Assembly (NCBI GenBank): GCA_021325235.1
Contig: JAJPHN010000034.1
Coordinates: 62,001 to 126,000, forward strand
Direction of reading: 5' to 3'
DNA from: Terriglobia bacterium
GTDB lineage: Bacteria; Acidobacteriota; Terriglobia; Bryobacterales; Bryobacteraceae
Length of the DNA stretch: 64,000 nucleotides
A model generated the notes under the pieces. The model had not been told where the DNA came from and did not search any database. It worked only from the letters and a program-made list of their open reading frames with translations. The position numbers and the translations under genes were made by a program. Every line of letters begins with the position of its first letter. Position 1 is the stretch's first letter. This document shows positions 42,664 through 50,139 of the stretch, piece by piece.

Positions 42664-43049
42664 GTGCGTACCTGCTCGATGCGAGTATCTTTGTTTCCGC
42701 CGCATTACTGGGCATTGAGGCGATTCGCTCGCGCAAAATCCGCGACGTCCTTCTGGCTGAGAACACAATTCTGGAGTTGAGCGCCGTCTCGCTCACCGAA
42801 ATCTGCATCAAACATGCGATCGGTAAGCTCGATATGGCTCCGGAGCTTCTGCGGGAGGCGATTCAGGATCTACGAGTGAACGTCACACCGTACACAGCGA
42901 AGCACGCGTTCGGGTTTGCGCAGCTTCCTGCCGTTCACGGCGATCCTTTCGACCGAATGATCCTGGCCACGGCCCTCGCTGAGAGAATCCCCGTCCTGAC
43001 CAGCGATCGAACTCTCCTGAAATACAAAGGATGCGAAGTGATCGGCTGA
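42642..43049 (+). CDS. PIN-domain toxin (VapC-like ribonuclease)
   Basis: 135 residues from GTG 42642. The four acidic PIN residues are all present: D13 in YLLDASIF, E53 in SLTEICIK, D104 in DPFDRMILATAL and D122 in LTSDRTLL. PIN toxins cut RNA (often tRNA or 23S rRNA) with a metal. It overlaps the 3' end of the antitoxin frame by 22 bp. No frame disruption is seen, so this is an intact toxin with a damaged partner, unless the frameshift is artefactual or a second antitoxin exists. Confidence 0.85.
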   Translation: MDQRQLLSAYLLDASIFVSAALLGIEAIRSRKIRDVLLAENTILELSAVSLTEICIKHAIGKLDMAPELLREAIQDLRVNVTPYTAKHAFGFAQLPAVHGDPFDRMILATALAERIPVLTSDRTLLKYKGCEVIG

Positions 43050-43060
43050 GAATCCTCGCC

Positions 43061-43122
43061 CGGCTAGAAGCGTGTATCGATCAGGAACCAGAGCGAGGCT
43101 CCGATAGCCAGCGGCAACGCTC
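43061..43122. repeat. Duplicated 3' fragment of the 43718-44086 gene
   Basis: These ~62 bp nearly match 43714-43775, the 3' end of a leftward gene, at more than 50 of the ~57 aligned positions. On the minus strand both encode LPLAIGASLWFLIDTRF and a stop. The rest of that gene is missing here, so this is a truncated duplicate left after a rearrangement. It lies between the PIN toxin and the LprI-like remnant. Confidence 0.75.
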
Positions 43123-43206
43123 ATTCATCGGCAGCTGCCCAAGAGAGACAAGCGTTGGGGAAACGCCCTCTCACGAATGTACGTCTCTCTCGCGGGGAAC
43201 GAAACG

Positions 43207-43712
43207 ATGAGGATTTTTCCGATCGCCATTCTCTCAATCACGCTGACGGTCCCGGTTTGTCACAGCCGCCCGCCGCTAATAACCGGACCGAGTTGCAGGC
43301 CGATGCCAAAGCCGCTTTTGAGATCGAAATGCGGCGGGAGGCGGCCGGCGATTGCCAGGGAGCACAGACGACCTTCGATGCGAACCTGTGCTATTACAAC
43401 CAGAACCAGGAATCCGAGCGCAATCTGCGGAAGCTCGAGACTGCGCTGCGCTCGCTGCTCCTCTCGGCCGGCGTGCCCGCGCCAATGACCGGACCCGGCG
43501 GAAGGATGCTATCGGGCAATGAGCTCGCGAGCGAATTCGACCGTTCGGAGCAGTCCTGGCGGGCCTATCTGCAGAGCGCGGTCGATCCCGGTCACCACCA
43601 ATTGGCTGGCGGTACGGGTGGCCCGGCCTTCTCAGACAAGGTACGGCTCCTTCTAGTCCGCAACCACATGCGCGAATTGGAGGCGATCTACTGGCTGCCG
43701 CTGACGAAATAA
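43207..43712 (+). pseudogene. LprI/DUF1311-like exported protein, signal peptide and body in different frames
   Basis: ATG 43207 encodes a signal peptide (MRIFPIAILSITLTVPV). The body, ~43256 to 43712, is in another frame: SQPPAANNRTELQADAKAAF, CQGAQTTFDANLCYYNQNQE (two Cys as in LprI/DUF1311), LASEFDRSEQSWRAYLQSA. A loss of one base near 43255 explains the break. LprI-like proteins inhibit lysozyme or act in the envelope. Alternatively the body starts at GTG 43155 without export, but that frame has no signal peptide. Confidence 0.6.
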
Positions 43713-43717
43713 GCCGG

Positions 43718-44086
43718 CTAGAACCGCGTATCGATCAGGAACCAGAGCGAAGCTCCGATAGCCAGCGGGAGCAGGAATTCGAGCCAGGCCCGCAGCGATT
43801 TCAGGGCCTCGAAACGGGATGGCGGCGGATCGGTTACGGGCTGCCGGGAGCGGATCGTATCGACCACCCGGCGGCGAACGCCGTTGCGCTTGCCCTGCAA
43901 CGCCCGGACCAGTTCTTCGCGGCCTCGCTTGTCGGCAATCAGAATGGTGGCGGAGTTGGCGCTGTTGGTGGTCTCGATGAGCTTGCGGCGCAGTGCCGGC
44001 GGCACCTCTTCTACGGAACGGTAAACCCCGGTGTGCTCACCGCTCGAGATGAAGATTGTCGCGCTTCGCGCCGTTAAGAGTGCCAT
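43718..44086 (-). CDS. Small tail-anchored membrane protein, unknown
   Basis: 122 residues. The N-terminal ~95 residues are soluble and charged (KLIETTNSANSATILIADKRGREELVRALQGKRNGVRRR). One C-terminal hydrophobic helix (WLEFLLPLAIGASLWFLI) ends a few residues before the stop, so it would be a tail-anchored protein. A copy of its 3' end is at 43061-43122. It lies 16 bp upstream of the LysR gene's 3' end on the same strand. No motif gives a function. Confidence 0.55.
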   Translation of the reverse strand: MALLTARSATIFISSGEHTGVYRSVEEVPPALRRKLIETTNSANSATILIADKRGREELVRALQGKRNGVRRRVVDTIRSRQPVTDPPPSRFEALKSLRAWLEFLLPLAIGASLWFLIDTRF

Positions 44087-44102
44087 GCCCTCACCCGCTG
44101 CC

Positions 44103-45032
44103 TTACGTACCCGAAGCGCGCAAACGCGGCCCCGAGATAGAGTCTATCTGATGGCCGGCATTGAGCAGCGTCACCTCAATGAAGCCGAGCGCGGCCTTCG
44201 ACAGAGATTTATCTCTTCTGTAAATTAATCCTACACGGCGGATCATGGACTCGGGCGCAAGCGACAAAGTTGCGAGCTTTTTCGCCTCCACTTCTTCGCG
44301 GCAATGCGAGGCTGCAAGAAAGGAAACGCCCAGATCGGCCATGACAAAACGTTTGATCATTTCCGTGGAATCCAGTTCCATCGAGATGTTCAATTCTTCC
44401 AGAACCGGATCGAGCCAGTCGTTCAGGCGAGCGCGCGTAGTTCCGGTTTTGGGCAGAAGAACGGGTTCGCCCACCAGATCTCGTGGCGTGACGCGTTCGC
44501 TGGAAGCCAGCCGGTGCGCGGCCGGAACGATCAGCCTGATTTCATCACTGTGTATGCTGACCGCCTGCAGCTTCTTTTCCTGAACGGGCAACTGCGTGAT
44601 GCCAAAATCGGCCTGATTGTCGAGCACCGCCTGCACCACGCGCGTGCCGTAGGACCGATCCACCAGCAGCTGGACATTCGGGAAGCGCTTTTTGAATTCT
44701 GCGAAGACGCCCGGCAGCACGTAAATACAGGTGGCTTCATTGGCCGCAATCACAAGCTCGCCGCGTGGCACCTTTTCGAGCTCGTTGATGGCGTCCTGGG
44801 CACGGCGGCGCAGCGCAAGAATCTGCTCGGCATGTTCGGCAAAGATGCGCCCGGCGACGGTGAGCGAAATTTTGGTGCCGAAGCGCTCAAAGAGCGTGGT
44901 ATTCAGCTCCTGCTCAAGCTGGCGGACCTGGGCGCTGATCGCGGGCTGCGTCCGGTAACAGGTCTGGGCGGCTTTGGAAAAACTCTTCAGCCGCACGATT
45001 TCAAGGAACGTGTGTAGCTGGTCGAGGTCCAT
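44103..45032 (-). CDS. LysR-family transcriptional regulator
   Basis: 309 residues. The N-terminal winged helix (DLDQLHTFLEIVRLKSFSKAAQTCYRTQPAISAQVRQLEQELN) has the classic LysR pattern with the recognition helix around QPAISAQVRQLE. The effector-binding region (GELVIAANEATCIYVLPGVFAEFKKRFPNVQLLV, QADFGITQLPV) is CysB/BenM-like. The start ATG is at 45032; the gene's own regulated target would be expected upstream on the opposite strand, which here is a membrane protein 96 bp away. The effector is unknown. Confidence 0.9.
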   Translation of the reverse strand: MDLDQLHTFLEIVRLKSFSKAAQTCYRTQPAISAQVRQLEQELNTTLFERFGTKISLTVAGRIFAEHAEQILALRRRAQDAINELEKVPRGELVIAANEATCIYVLPGVFAEFKKRFPNVQLLVDRSYGTRVVQAVLDNQADFGITQLPVQEKKLQAVSIHSDEIRLIVPAAHRLASSERVTPRDLVGEPVLLPKTGTTRARLNDWLDPVLEELNISMELDSTEMIKRFVMADLGVSFLAASHCREEVEAKKLATLSLAPESMIRRVGLIYRRDKSLSKAALGFIEVTLLNAGHQIDSISGPRLRASGT

Positions 45033-45128
45033 GGGCCGGCATAGGGAACGTCACGTCACTTCAGGCAACCCAAAACGTGAGTCCAAATTGTACCAACCGG
45101 AAGCCGGGCACTTGTATGATGGTTCAGC

Positions 45129-45845
45129 GTGGAGCTCCGCTGGGCGGCCTTGCTGAGCGCTGTTGGGACGACCGCCGCCACAGGTGCCTCCTTCCGGACC
45201 GCCGGTGCTGCGATTCGAACCATATCCAGCTTCTCGCCGAACTGGAGATGGGCGATGCTAGCGGTTCTCGCGGCGGCTGCTCTTCTGGATGCGTCTCTGC
45301 CGTTGTTTTACTTCGGCTGGTATCGTTTCGCGCCAGTCATCCAGCTTTCGAAGCGGTTCCGGGCCACGGCTTTGGTGGTTGCATCAGCCGGCGGGATCTG
45401 CCTGTGCCTGGAGATCCTGAATTCTATCCACCTCCGGGTCGCTCCTTCCGTACCGGAAAGCTTGGCTGTGGTTGCACAGCTGTGCTGCATGGTGCTTTTG
45501 TGCGCTCTATCCCGGCAGGGAAGTGCGGCCGATCCGCAGTGCCCAAACGCGCCGCGTATGTTTCTGTGTATTACAAGAGTTGCGCGGTTATGGGGAGTGC
45601 TCCTGATTTTTCTCTACGCCTTACAGGTTGCCGCTACGCCCTTTGTGTACACCGTCGTTCATCAGGTTGCGGTCAGCAGTTATCGCCCCGCACCGCCCTT
45701 CTCACGCGTGCTGATTCCGAGCGATGAGCGGCTCATACGCGTTCTGTGTCTGTGGCTGGCGCCCTGTCTCGTGTATGTCGTTCAGAGGCGCGCCGAAAAT
45801 CGAATGGAACCTGCTTCAGTTCAATTGCGCGAGAGCGCAGGCTAA
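45129..45845 (+). CDS. Multi-pass membrane protein, unknown
   Basis: 238 residues from GTG 45129. About five hydrophobic segments: WAMLAVLAAAALLDASLPLFYFGW, FRATALVVASAGGICLCLEIL, SLAVVAQLCCMVLLCALS, LWGVLLIFLYALQVAATPFVYTVV and LIRVLCLWLAPCLVYVV. No transport or enzymatic motif is recognised. It diverges from the LysR gene, which makes it a possible regulatory target, and converges with the sialidase-like gene by a 4-bp overlap. Confidence 0.6.
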   Translation: MELRWAALLSAVGTTAATGASFRTAGAAIRTISSFSPNWRWAMLAVLAAAALLDASLPLFYFGWYRFAPVIQLSKRFRATALVVASAGGICLCLEILNSIHLRVAPSVPESLAVVAQLCCMVLLCALSRQGSAADPQCPNAPRMFLCITRVARLWGVLLIFLYALQVAATPFVYTVVHQVAVSSYRPAPPFSRVLIPSDERLIRVLCLWLAPCLVYVVQRRAENRMEPASVQLRESAG

Positions 45846-46963
45846 TACAACACGGCGAAATTCCCGTCCGACAGGGGATAGGCCGCGACCACGCTCCAGG
45901 GCGGGACACCATCCGCCGAACCGGGGAGCCCGGTCGGGCGCAGATTCCGGTCGAGGAGTTGCCAATGAACGGAGCCTCCCCGGCTCCATTTCATGCCTTC
46001 GGTCCAGGCAAGCAAGACCGAGCCGGAGCTACTGGCGGCGAGCGCCGGATATTTTTGATTGGCACCGGCACCTGGTGCGATGGCAGTATCGGAGAGTACA
46101 TCGGTCCTGCTGAAGTGGATCTGCTTTTCGGTTTCCCAGGCCGCGATGGTACGGGTAGCGGAGCTGACGAAGGCTTCACTGCTCATCACGCAATAGGAGA
46201 CATTCCAGGGCGAGATCTCCGACCCGGTAAAGGTCGAGCCGTGGTCGCGCGAGACCAGCAGGTACATGTCGCGATGCGTGATGGCTTCGGCTGCGCGATA
46301 GAGAACCTGCACGGTTCCATCCGGCGCGGCGTAGGCCGCCAGGGAACAGCAGCCGCAAACGCCGGTGGGCCGATTCCAGACAACCGTTTCGGGCGAGAAG
46401 TTCCGGCCGTCATCGCGCGAACGCGACATCCAAATGCGGCGATTCGATTCGCCTTCCTTGCCGGGCAGCGGAGCATGCCAGAAGACGTAAACGCGACCCT
46501 GCCGGTCGGCAGCGAGGCCGGAGCCGCCGTCCAGTCCCCAGGCGGTGTGGATCAGATTGCGCTGGGGTTCGAAAGCGGTGCGACTCGAGTTGAGTCTGGT
46601 GAAGAACAGCGAGGACCTGCTGCCGTCCTTGGTCGCACCGTTCCACAGAACAAAGACGTTTCCGCCGCGGCCGAGCGCCAGACGCGGCCCGCGGATGTTT
46701 CCGGTCGCAACCGCGCTGCCGGCAATCGAATTCACGCGAATAGGCGATGAGAAGGCATGTCCATCGCCTGACGCGCCGCCCGAGGTGCAATAAAAGAGAT
46801 CGCCAGCCGCCGGATCACCTTTGAAATAGACCAGGTGAACCGCACCACTCGGCTCGACTGCCACCTGCGGCTGTACGCCGCCATCGGGCACGCGCTCCAG
46901 GAAAACGTGCGGCGCGGCCCACAATGTGGCAGAGACAAACAGCAATAACGCGAATCGGAGCAC
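45842..46963 (-). CDS. Exported beta-propeller protein with Asp-box (BNR) repeats
   Basis: 373 residues from GTG 46961-46963, which overlaps the upstream gene's stop (TAGTG); the open frame before it is a shadow. Signal peptide LRFALLLFVSATLWAAP. Asp-box-like turns SRSRDDGRNFSPE and VSRDHGSTFTGSE, and a run of beta-blades (GGVQPQVAVEPSGAVHLVYF, GNVFVLWNGATKDG), mark a sialidase-like propeller. The catalytic Arg triad of sialidases was not recognised, so a binding role is as likely as a glycosidase. It follows an exported LolA-like gene in a leftward operon. Confidence 0.75.
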   Translation of the reverse strand: MLRFALLLFVSATLWAAPHVFLERVPDGGVQPQVAVEPSGAVHLVYFKGDPAAGDLFYCTSGGASGDGHAFSSPIRVNSIAGSAVATGNIRGPRLALGRGGNVFVLWNGATKDGSRSSLFFTRLNSSRTAFEPQRNLIHTAWGLDGGSGLAADRQGRVYVFWHAPLPGKEGESNRRIWMSRSRDDGRNFSPETVVWNRPTGVCGCCSLAAYAAPDGTVQVLYRAAEAITHRDMYLLVSRDHGSTFTGSEISPWNVSYCVMSSEAFVSSATRTIAAWETEKQIHFSRTDVLSDTAIAPGAGANQKYPALAASSSGSVLLAWTEGMKWSRGGSVHWQLLDRNLRPTGLPGSADGVPPWSVVAAYPLSDGNFAVLY

Positions 46964-47763
46964 TAATCCACTTTCTTGAGCACCTTGGCGCCTTTCGGCA
47001 GATCGAAGGTGCCGGGCGGGATCGGACCGTTGGCGCTGATGCGGTCCGCGAAGAACTGGTAGCTCTTGTAGCCGTTGCGCTCGCGTTGAATATCGAACGG
47101 CCATTGGATGCCGTTGCCGATGTCGCGGTACTTGTCGAACACGAAGACCTCTTCGTTGCGCTCCTTGGTGAGCGGGTCGAGCCATTCGAAGCTCTCGCGG
47201 ATGGGCAGCTTGGTGTTGTAGTCGAAGAAGACGTGCAGCGTGCGGTTTTGCGAGTCCGTGATATCGACCGAATCGATATGCCGGCTCAGGTAGACCTGAT
47301 TGCCGATGTAGTCGAAGGTCAGCCCGGGTTCGTTCAGGCGCGTACGCAGGAGATAGAGAATGTCGTTTTCGGTGACCCGGACGTAGCGCTCCCAGTTCTC
47401 ATCGGCGATGGGGCGCGCGCCGCGATAGGTGATATCCCAGGCCTGGTCGGGAAGGAACAGATACGAATAGTCCTTCTTCTTGCCGAGCAGTTCGCGCTCG
47501 CGGATGGCGAGGCCCTTGGCAGGCCGCGGATCGATGTACTCGGTGTAGACCGTAGCCAGATCGAGTCCGCTGAGTTCGTCGTGAAAGAACGAGTAGACGC
47601 GGCCGCTCGCTACACGAGAGCGCATCTGGAGGAAGTTCTGGCCCCCGAGCGCGGCCACGGCGGCATCGATCACCTGCCTGCCTTTATCGGGACCGGGCGC
47701 CTGGGCCAACAGCGGCAAGGAAATACCTGTTATCAACAAGATAGCTCTGATTTGTTTAAGCAT
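46963..47763 (-). CDS. Exported LolA/LolB-like protein
   Basis: 266 residues from ATG 47761-47763, which overlaps the xdhC-like stop by 8 bp. Signal peptide IRAILLITGISLPLLAQ. The mature part has VIDAAVAALGGQNFLQMRS, FHDELSGLDLATVYTEYID and later strands (RTLHVFFDYNTKLPIRESFEW, VFDKYRDIGNGIQWPFDIQRE), as in outer-membrane lipoprotein-sorting domains widespread in Acidobacteriota. It ends ...GAKVLKKVD. It may carry a lipid or bind an envelope component; a firm role cannot be given. It is the middle gene of the xdhC-LolA-BNR operon. Confidence 0.65.
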   Translation of the reverse strand: MLKQIRAILLITGISLPLLAQAPGPDKGRQVIDAAVAALGGQNFLQMRSRVASGRVYSFFHDELSGLDLATVYTEYIDPRPAKGLAIRERELLGKKKDYSYLFLPDQAWDITYRGARPIADENWERYVRVTENDILYLLRTRLNEPGLTFDYIGNQVYLSRHIDSVDITDSQNRTLHVFFDYNTKLPIRESFEWLDPLTKERNEEVFVFDKYRDIGNGIQWPFDIQRERNGYKSYQFFADRISANGPIPPGTFDLPKGAKVLKKVD

Positions 47764-48667
47764 TCGTTTGGCTGTGTATCGGGGCCTGCCGGTCGCGCAA
47801 AAAGCCTCCGGAACGGTGGTTGAAGACGGCCTGGATCTCGGCAATGGCGGCAATGGCGACCTGTTCAGCGCCATGGCCGCCCAGATCGAGGCCGAGCGGG
47901 CTGTGCGGGTCGGAGTCTCCGTCGCGCGGAAACTCCGCTTCGGCGAGCAGCTGCTCGGTTCGCTTGCGCGGGCCGAGGATCCCGAGGTACGGAAGCGGGG
48001 TATCGAGCCGGGAGAGCGCACGCAGGATATCCAGATCCTGAGCATAGCTATGCGTCATCACGACGGCGGCGGTCCAGGGGTCGACCGGAGGAGCCGGCGA
48101 ACCGGGCGGGCGCACCGCGACCCGATCGGCCGAAGGAAACCGCTCGCGGCGCGCGTTCTGACTTCGCCCGTCGAAGATGGAAACCTGCCAGCCGAGGTAT
48201 TTGGCCAGGTCGGCCAGCGGCACGGCATCGTCGCCCGCGCCGAAGATCAGCAGATGAATGGGTGGAACAAGCGTTTCGGCAAAAAAATCGCCGTTGGCGA
48301 TGGCAACCGGCCGGCGCTCGCGCTGGACGGTTTCAAGCAGCGGCAAAATACCGGGTGCATCTGGCGTTACGCGTTCCAGTAGAACGTGGATGATGCCGTT
48401 GCAGCCAAGCCCGTAATCGCCTTCGGTGTCGTATTTGCGAACGACAGGCCCGTTCTCGGTGAACCAGAAGGCTTTCTGAATCAGTTCGGTTTCCAGGCAA
48501 CCGCCGCTGACGGCTCCGGCATGGCGTCCATCGCGGGCAATCAGCAGGCGGGCGCCCGGGAGCCGGTAGGAGGAGCCTTCGGTGCGAATCACGGTGGCGA
48601 GCACGGCGGAATCGCCGCGGGCCGCGAGCTCGTGCCACAGCGCGAGAATTTGGTTGCGTTCGCGCAT
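47756..48667 (-). CDS. XdhC/CoxF-family molybdoenzyme accessory protein
   Basis: 303 residues from ATG 48665-48667; the ORF before it is not coding. XdhC_CoxI region: ILALWHELAARGDSAVLATVI, GAVSGGCLETEL, GCNGIIHVLLE. The C-terminal Rossmann domain has HLLIFGAGDDAVPLADLAKYLGW with a GxGxxx-P pattern, then VMTHSYAQDLDILRAL and GILGPRKRTEQLL. XdhC inserts sulfurated molybdenum cofactor into xanthine dehydrogenase-like enzymes, but no molybdoenzyme gene lies in the window. The first gene of a leftward operon, divergent from the RND pump. Confidence 0.85.
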   Translation of the reverse strand: MRERNQILALWHELAARGDSAVLATVIRTEGSSYRLPGARLLIARDGRHAGAVSGGCLETELIQKAFWFTENGPVVRKYDTEGDYGLGCNGIIHVLLERVTPDAPGILPLLETVQRERRPVAIANGDFFAETLVPPIHLLIFGAGDDAVPLADLAKYLGWQVSIFDGRSQNARRERFPSADRVAVRPPGSPAPPVDPWTAAVVMTHSYAQDLDILRALSRLDTPLPYLGILGPRKRTEQLLAEAEFPRDGDSDPHSPLGLDLGGHGAEQVAIAAIAEIQAVFNHRSGGFLRDRQAPIHSQTNA

Positions 48668-48807
48668 GCAACTGAGTCTATGTATTACTAGGGTACGCAA
48701 GACGGAACGGAAAACCGACCGTCCAAGCATTGATGTAGCCGCCGGGTGGGGGCACTTCACGCTCGCATGGGGTAACGTTGGGGTAATCACCATCGTCTTG
48801 ATAGGCA

Positions 48808-50130
48808 ATGAACATGGCAGTTGAGCCGTCTCCGCTAAAAACTTCCCCGCCACCGCCGGATACGCTTCCGGATCTGGATCGCGACCTCGGATCTCCTTCC
48901 AAGAGCTACTGGTGGGTGTGGCTGTTGATTTTCGCCCTGATCGGGTACGGCTGCTATGCGCTGTACAAGTTCGAAACCGCCAAGAAAGCCGCCATGAACT
49001 CGATGCGCGGCAACCTGGGCAAGCAGCACGCCGTGCCAGTGGTGGCGGAAGCGGCGCACATGGGCAACATGCCGGTGTACCTGGAAGGGCTTGGCACCGT
49101 GACAGCGTTCAACACCGTCACAGTAAAGCCGCGGATCGACGGGCAGCTGATCAGCGTGAATTTTAAAGAAGGGCAATTCGTCAAACAGGGCGATGTGCTG
49201 GCCGAGATCGATCCGCGTCCGTATCAGGTCGCGCTGGCTCAGGCCGAAGGATCGCTGGCGCAGGCCAAAGGGACGCTGGCGAAAGACCAGGCGGCACTGA
49301 AGGACGCGCAGGTGAATGCGGTGCGCGATCAGGAGCTTTTCAAGGAGAGCATCATCGCGAAACAGCAATTGGATACGCAAGTGGCGACGGTGGGGCAGGC
49401 GCAGGGACAGATCGAGGCCGATAAGGCGTCGATTGAAGCGGCGCAGGCAGCGATCGACACGGCCAAGCTGAATCTCACATACACGAAAATCACGGCGCCA
49501 CTAAGCGGGCGCATCGGACTGCGGCAGGTGGATTCGGGCAATATGGTGCACTCAGCGGATACCAACGGCATCGCGGTGATCACGCAGCTGCAGCCGATCT
49601 CCGTGCTGTTCAGCATTCCGGAGGATCAACTGCCTCAGGTGCTCGAGAAGCTGCGCGCGGGCGCGAAGATGCCGGTAACCGCGTACGATCGCGCGGGACG
49701 GACCAAGCTGGCCGAGGGCACGCTGCTCACCGTGGATAACCAGATCGATCAGACGACCGGGACGTCGAGACTCAAGGCCGTTTTCCCGAACAACGACATG
49801 GCGCTGTTCCCGAATCAGTTCGTGAATGTGAGGCTGGCGCTCGATGTCAGGAAGAACGTGCTGATCGTTCCCGCCGATGCCATTCAGCGCGGGCCGACGG
49901 GCACGTTTGTGTATGTGGTCCGGAGCGACAACACGGTTGCGGTTCGCTCGGTGAAAGTCGGATTGACGGAAGGCGACAGCGTTTCGATCGACGATGGACT
50001 GCAGGCTGGCGATCGCGTGGTCACCGACGGGGCCGAGAAGCTGAACGAGGGCATGAAGGTGAGTCTGCGCCCGGCTACGCCCGGCGGCACGCATCATCGC
50101 AGCGACGCAGCAGCGGTTTCCGCACAGTAG
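48808..50130 (+). CDS. RND efflux membrane-fusion protein (MdtA-like)
   Basis: 440 residues. A short Pro-rich N-terminus and membrane anchor (YWWVWLLIFALIGYGCYAL) precede the adaptor domains: GLGTVTAFNTVTVKPRIDGQ, VKQGDVLAEIDPRPYQ (lipoyl half), a coiled-coil hairpin (LAQAKGTLAKDQAALKDAQ), LTYTKITAPLSGRIGLRQVD (second lipoyl half) and FPNQFVNVRLALDVRKNVLIVPADAI. ATG 48814 is an alternative start with better spacing to AGG. It bridges the inner-membrane pump to an outer-membrane channel. The channel (TolC-like) gene is not in this cluster. Ten bp separate it from the first pump gene. Confidence 0.9.
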   Translation: MNMAVEPSPLKTSPPPPDTLPDLDRDLGSPSKSYWWVWLLIFALIGYGCYALYKFETAKKAAMNSMRGNLGKQHAVPVVAEAAHMGNMPVYLEGLGTVTAFNTVTVKPRIDGQLISVNFKEGQFVKQGDVLAEIDPRPYQVALAQAEGSLAQAKGTLAKDQAALKDAQVNAVRDQELFKESIIAKQQLDTQVATVGQAQGQIEADKASIEAAQAAIDTAKLNLTYTKITAPLSGRIGLRQVDSGNMVHSADTNGIAVITQLQPISVLFSIPEDQLPQVLEKLRAGAKMPVTAYDRAGRTKLAEGTLLTVDNQIDQTTGTSRLKAVFPNNDMALFPNQFVNVRLALDVRKNVLIVPADAIQRGPTGTFVYVVRSDNTVAVRSVKVGLTEGDSVSIDDGLQAGDRVVTDGAEKLNEGMKVSLRPATPGGTHHRSDAAAVSAQ

Positions 50131-50139
50131 GACCGCCGT

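Noticed and set aside
48769-48786. GGGGTAA direct repeat (11-bp period) upstream of the RND adaptor gene
   Set aside because: Too short to call an operator; no regulator gene lies next to it.
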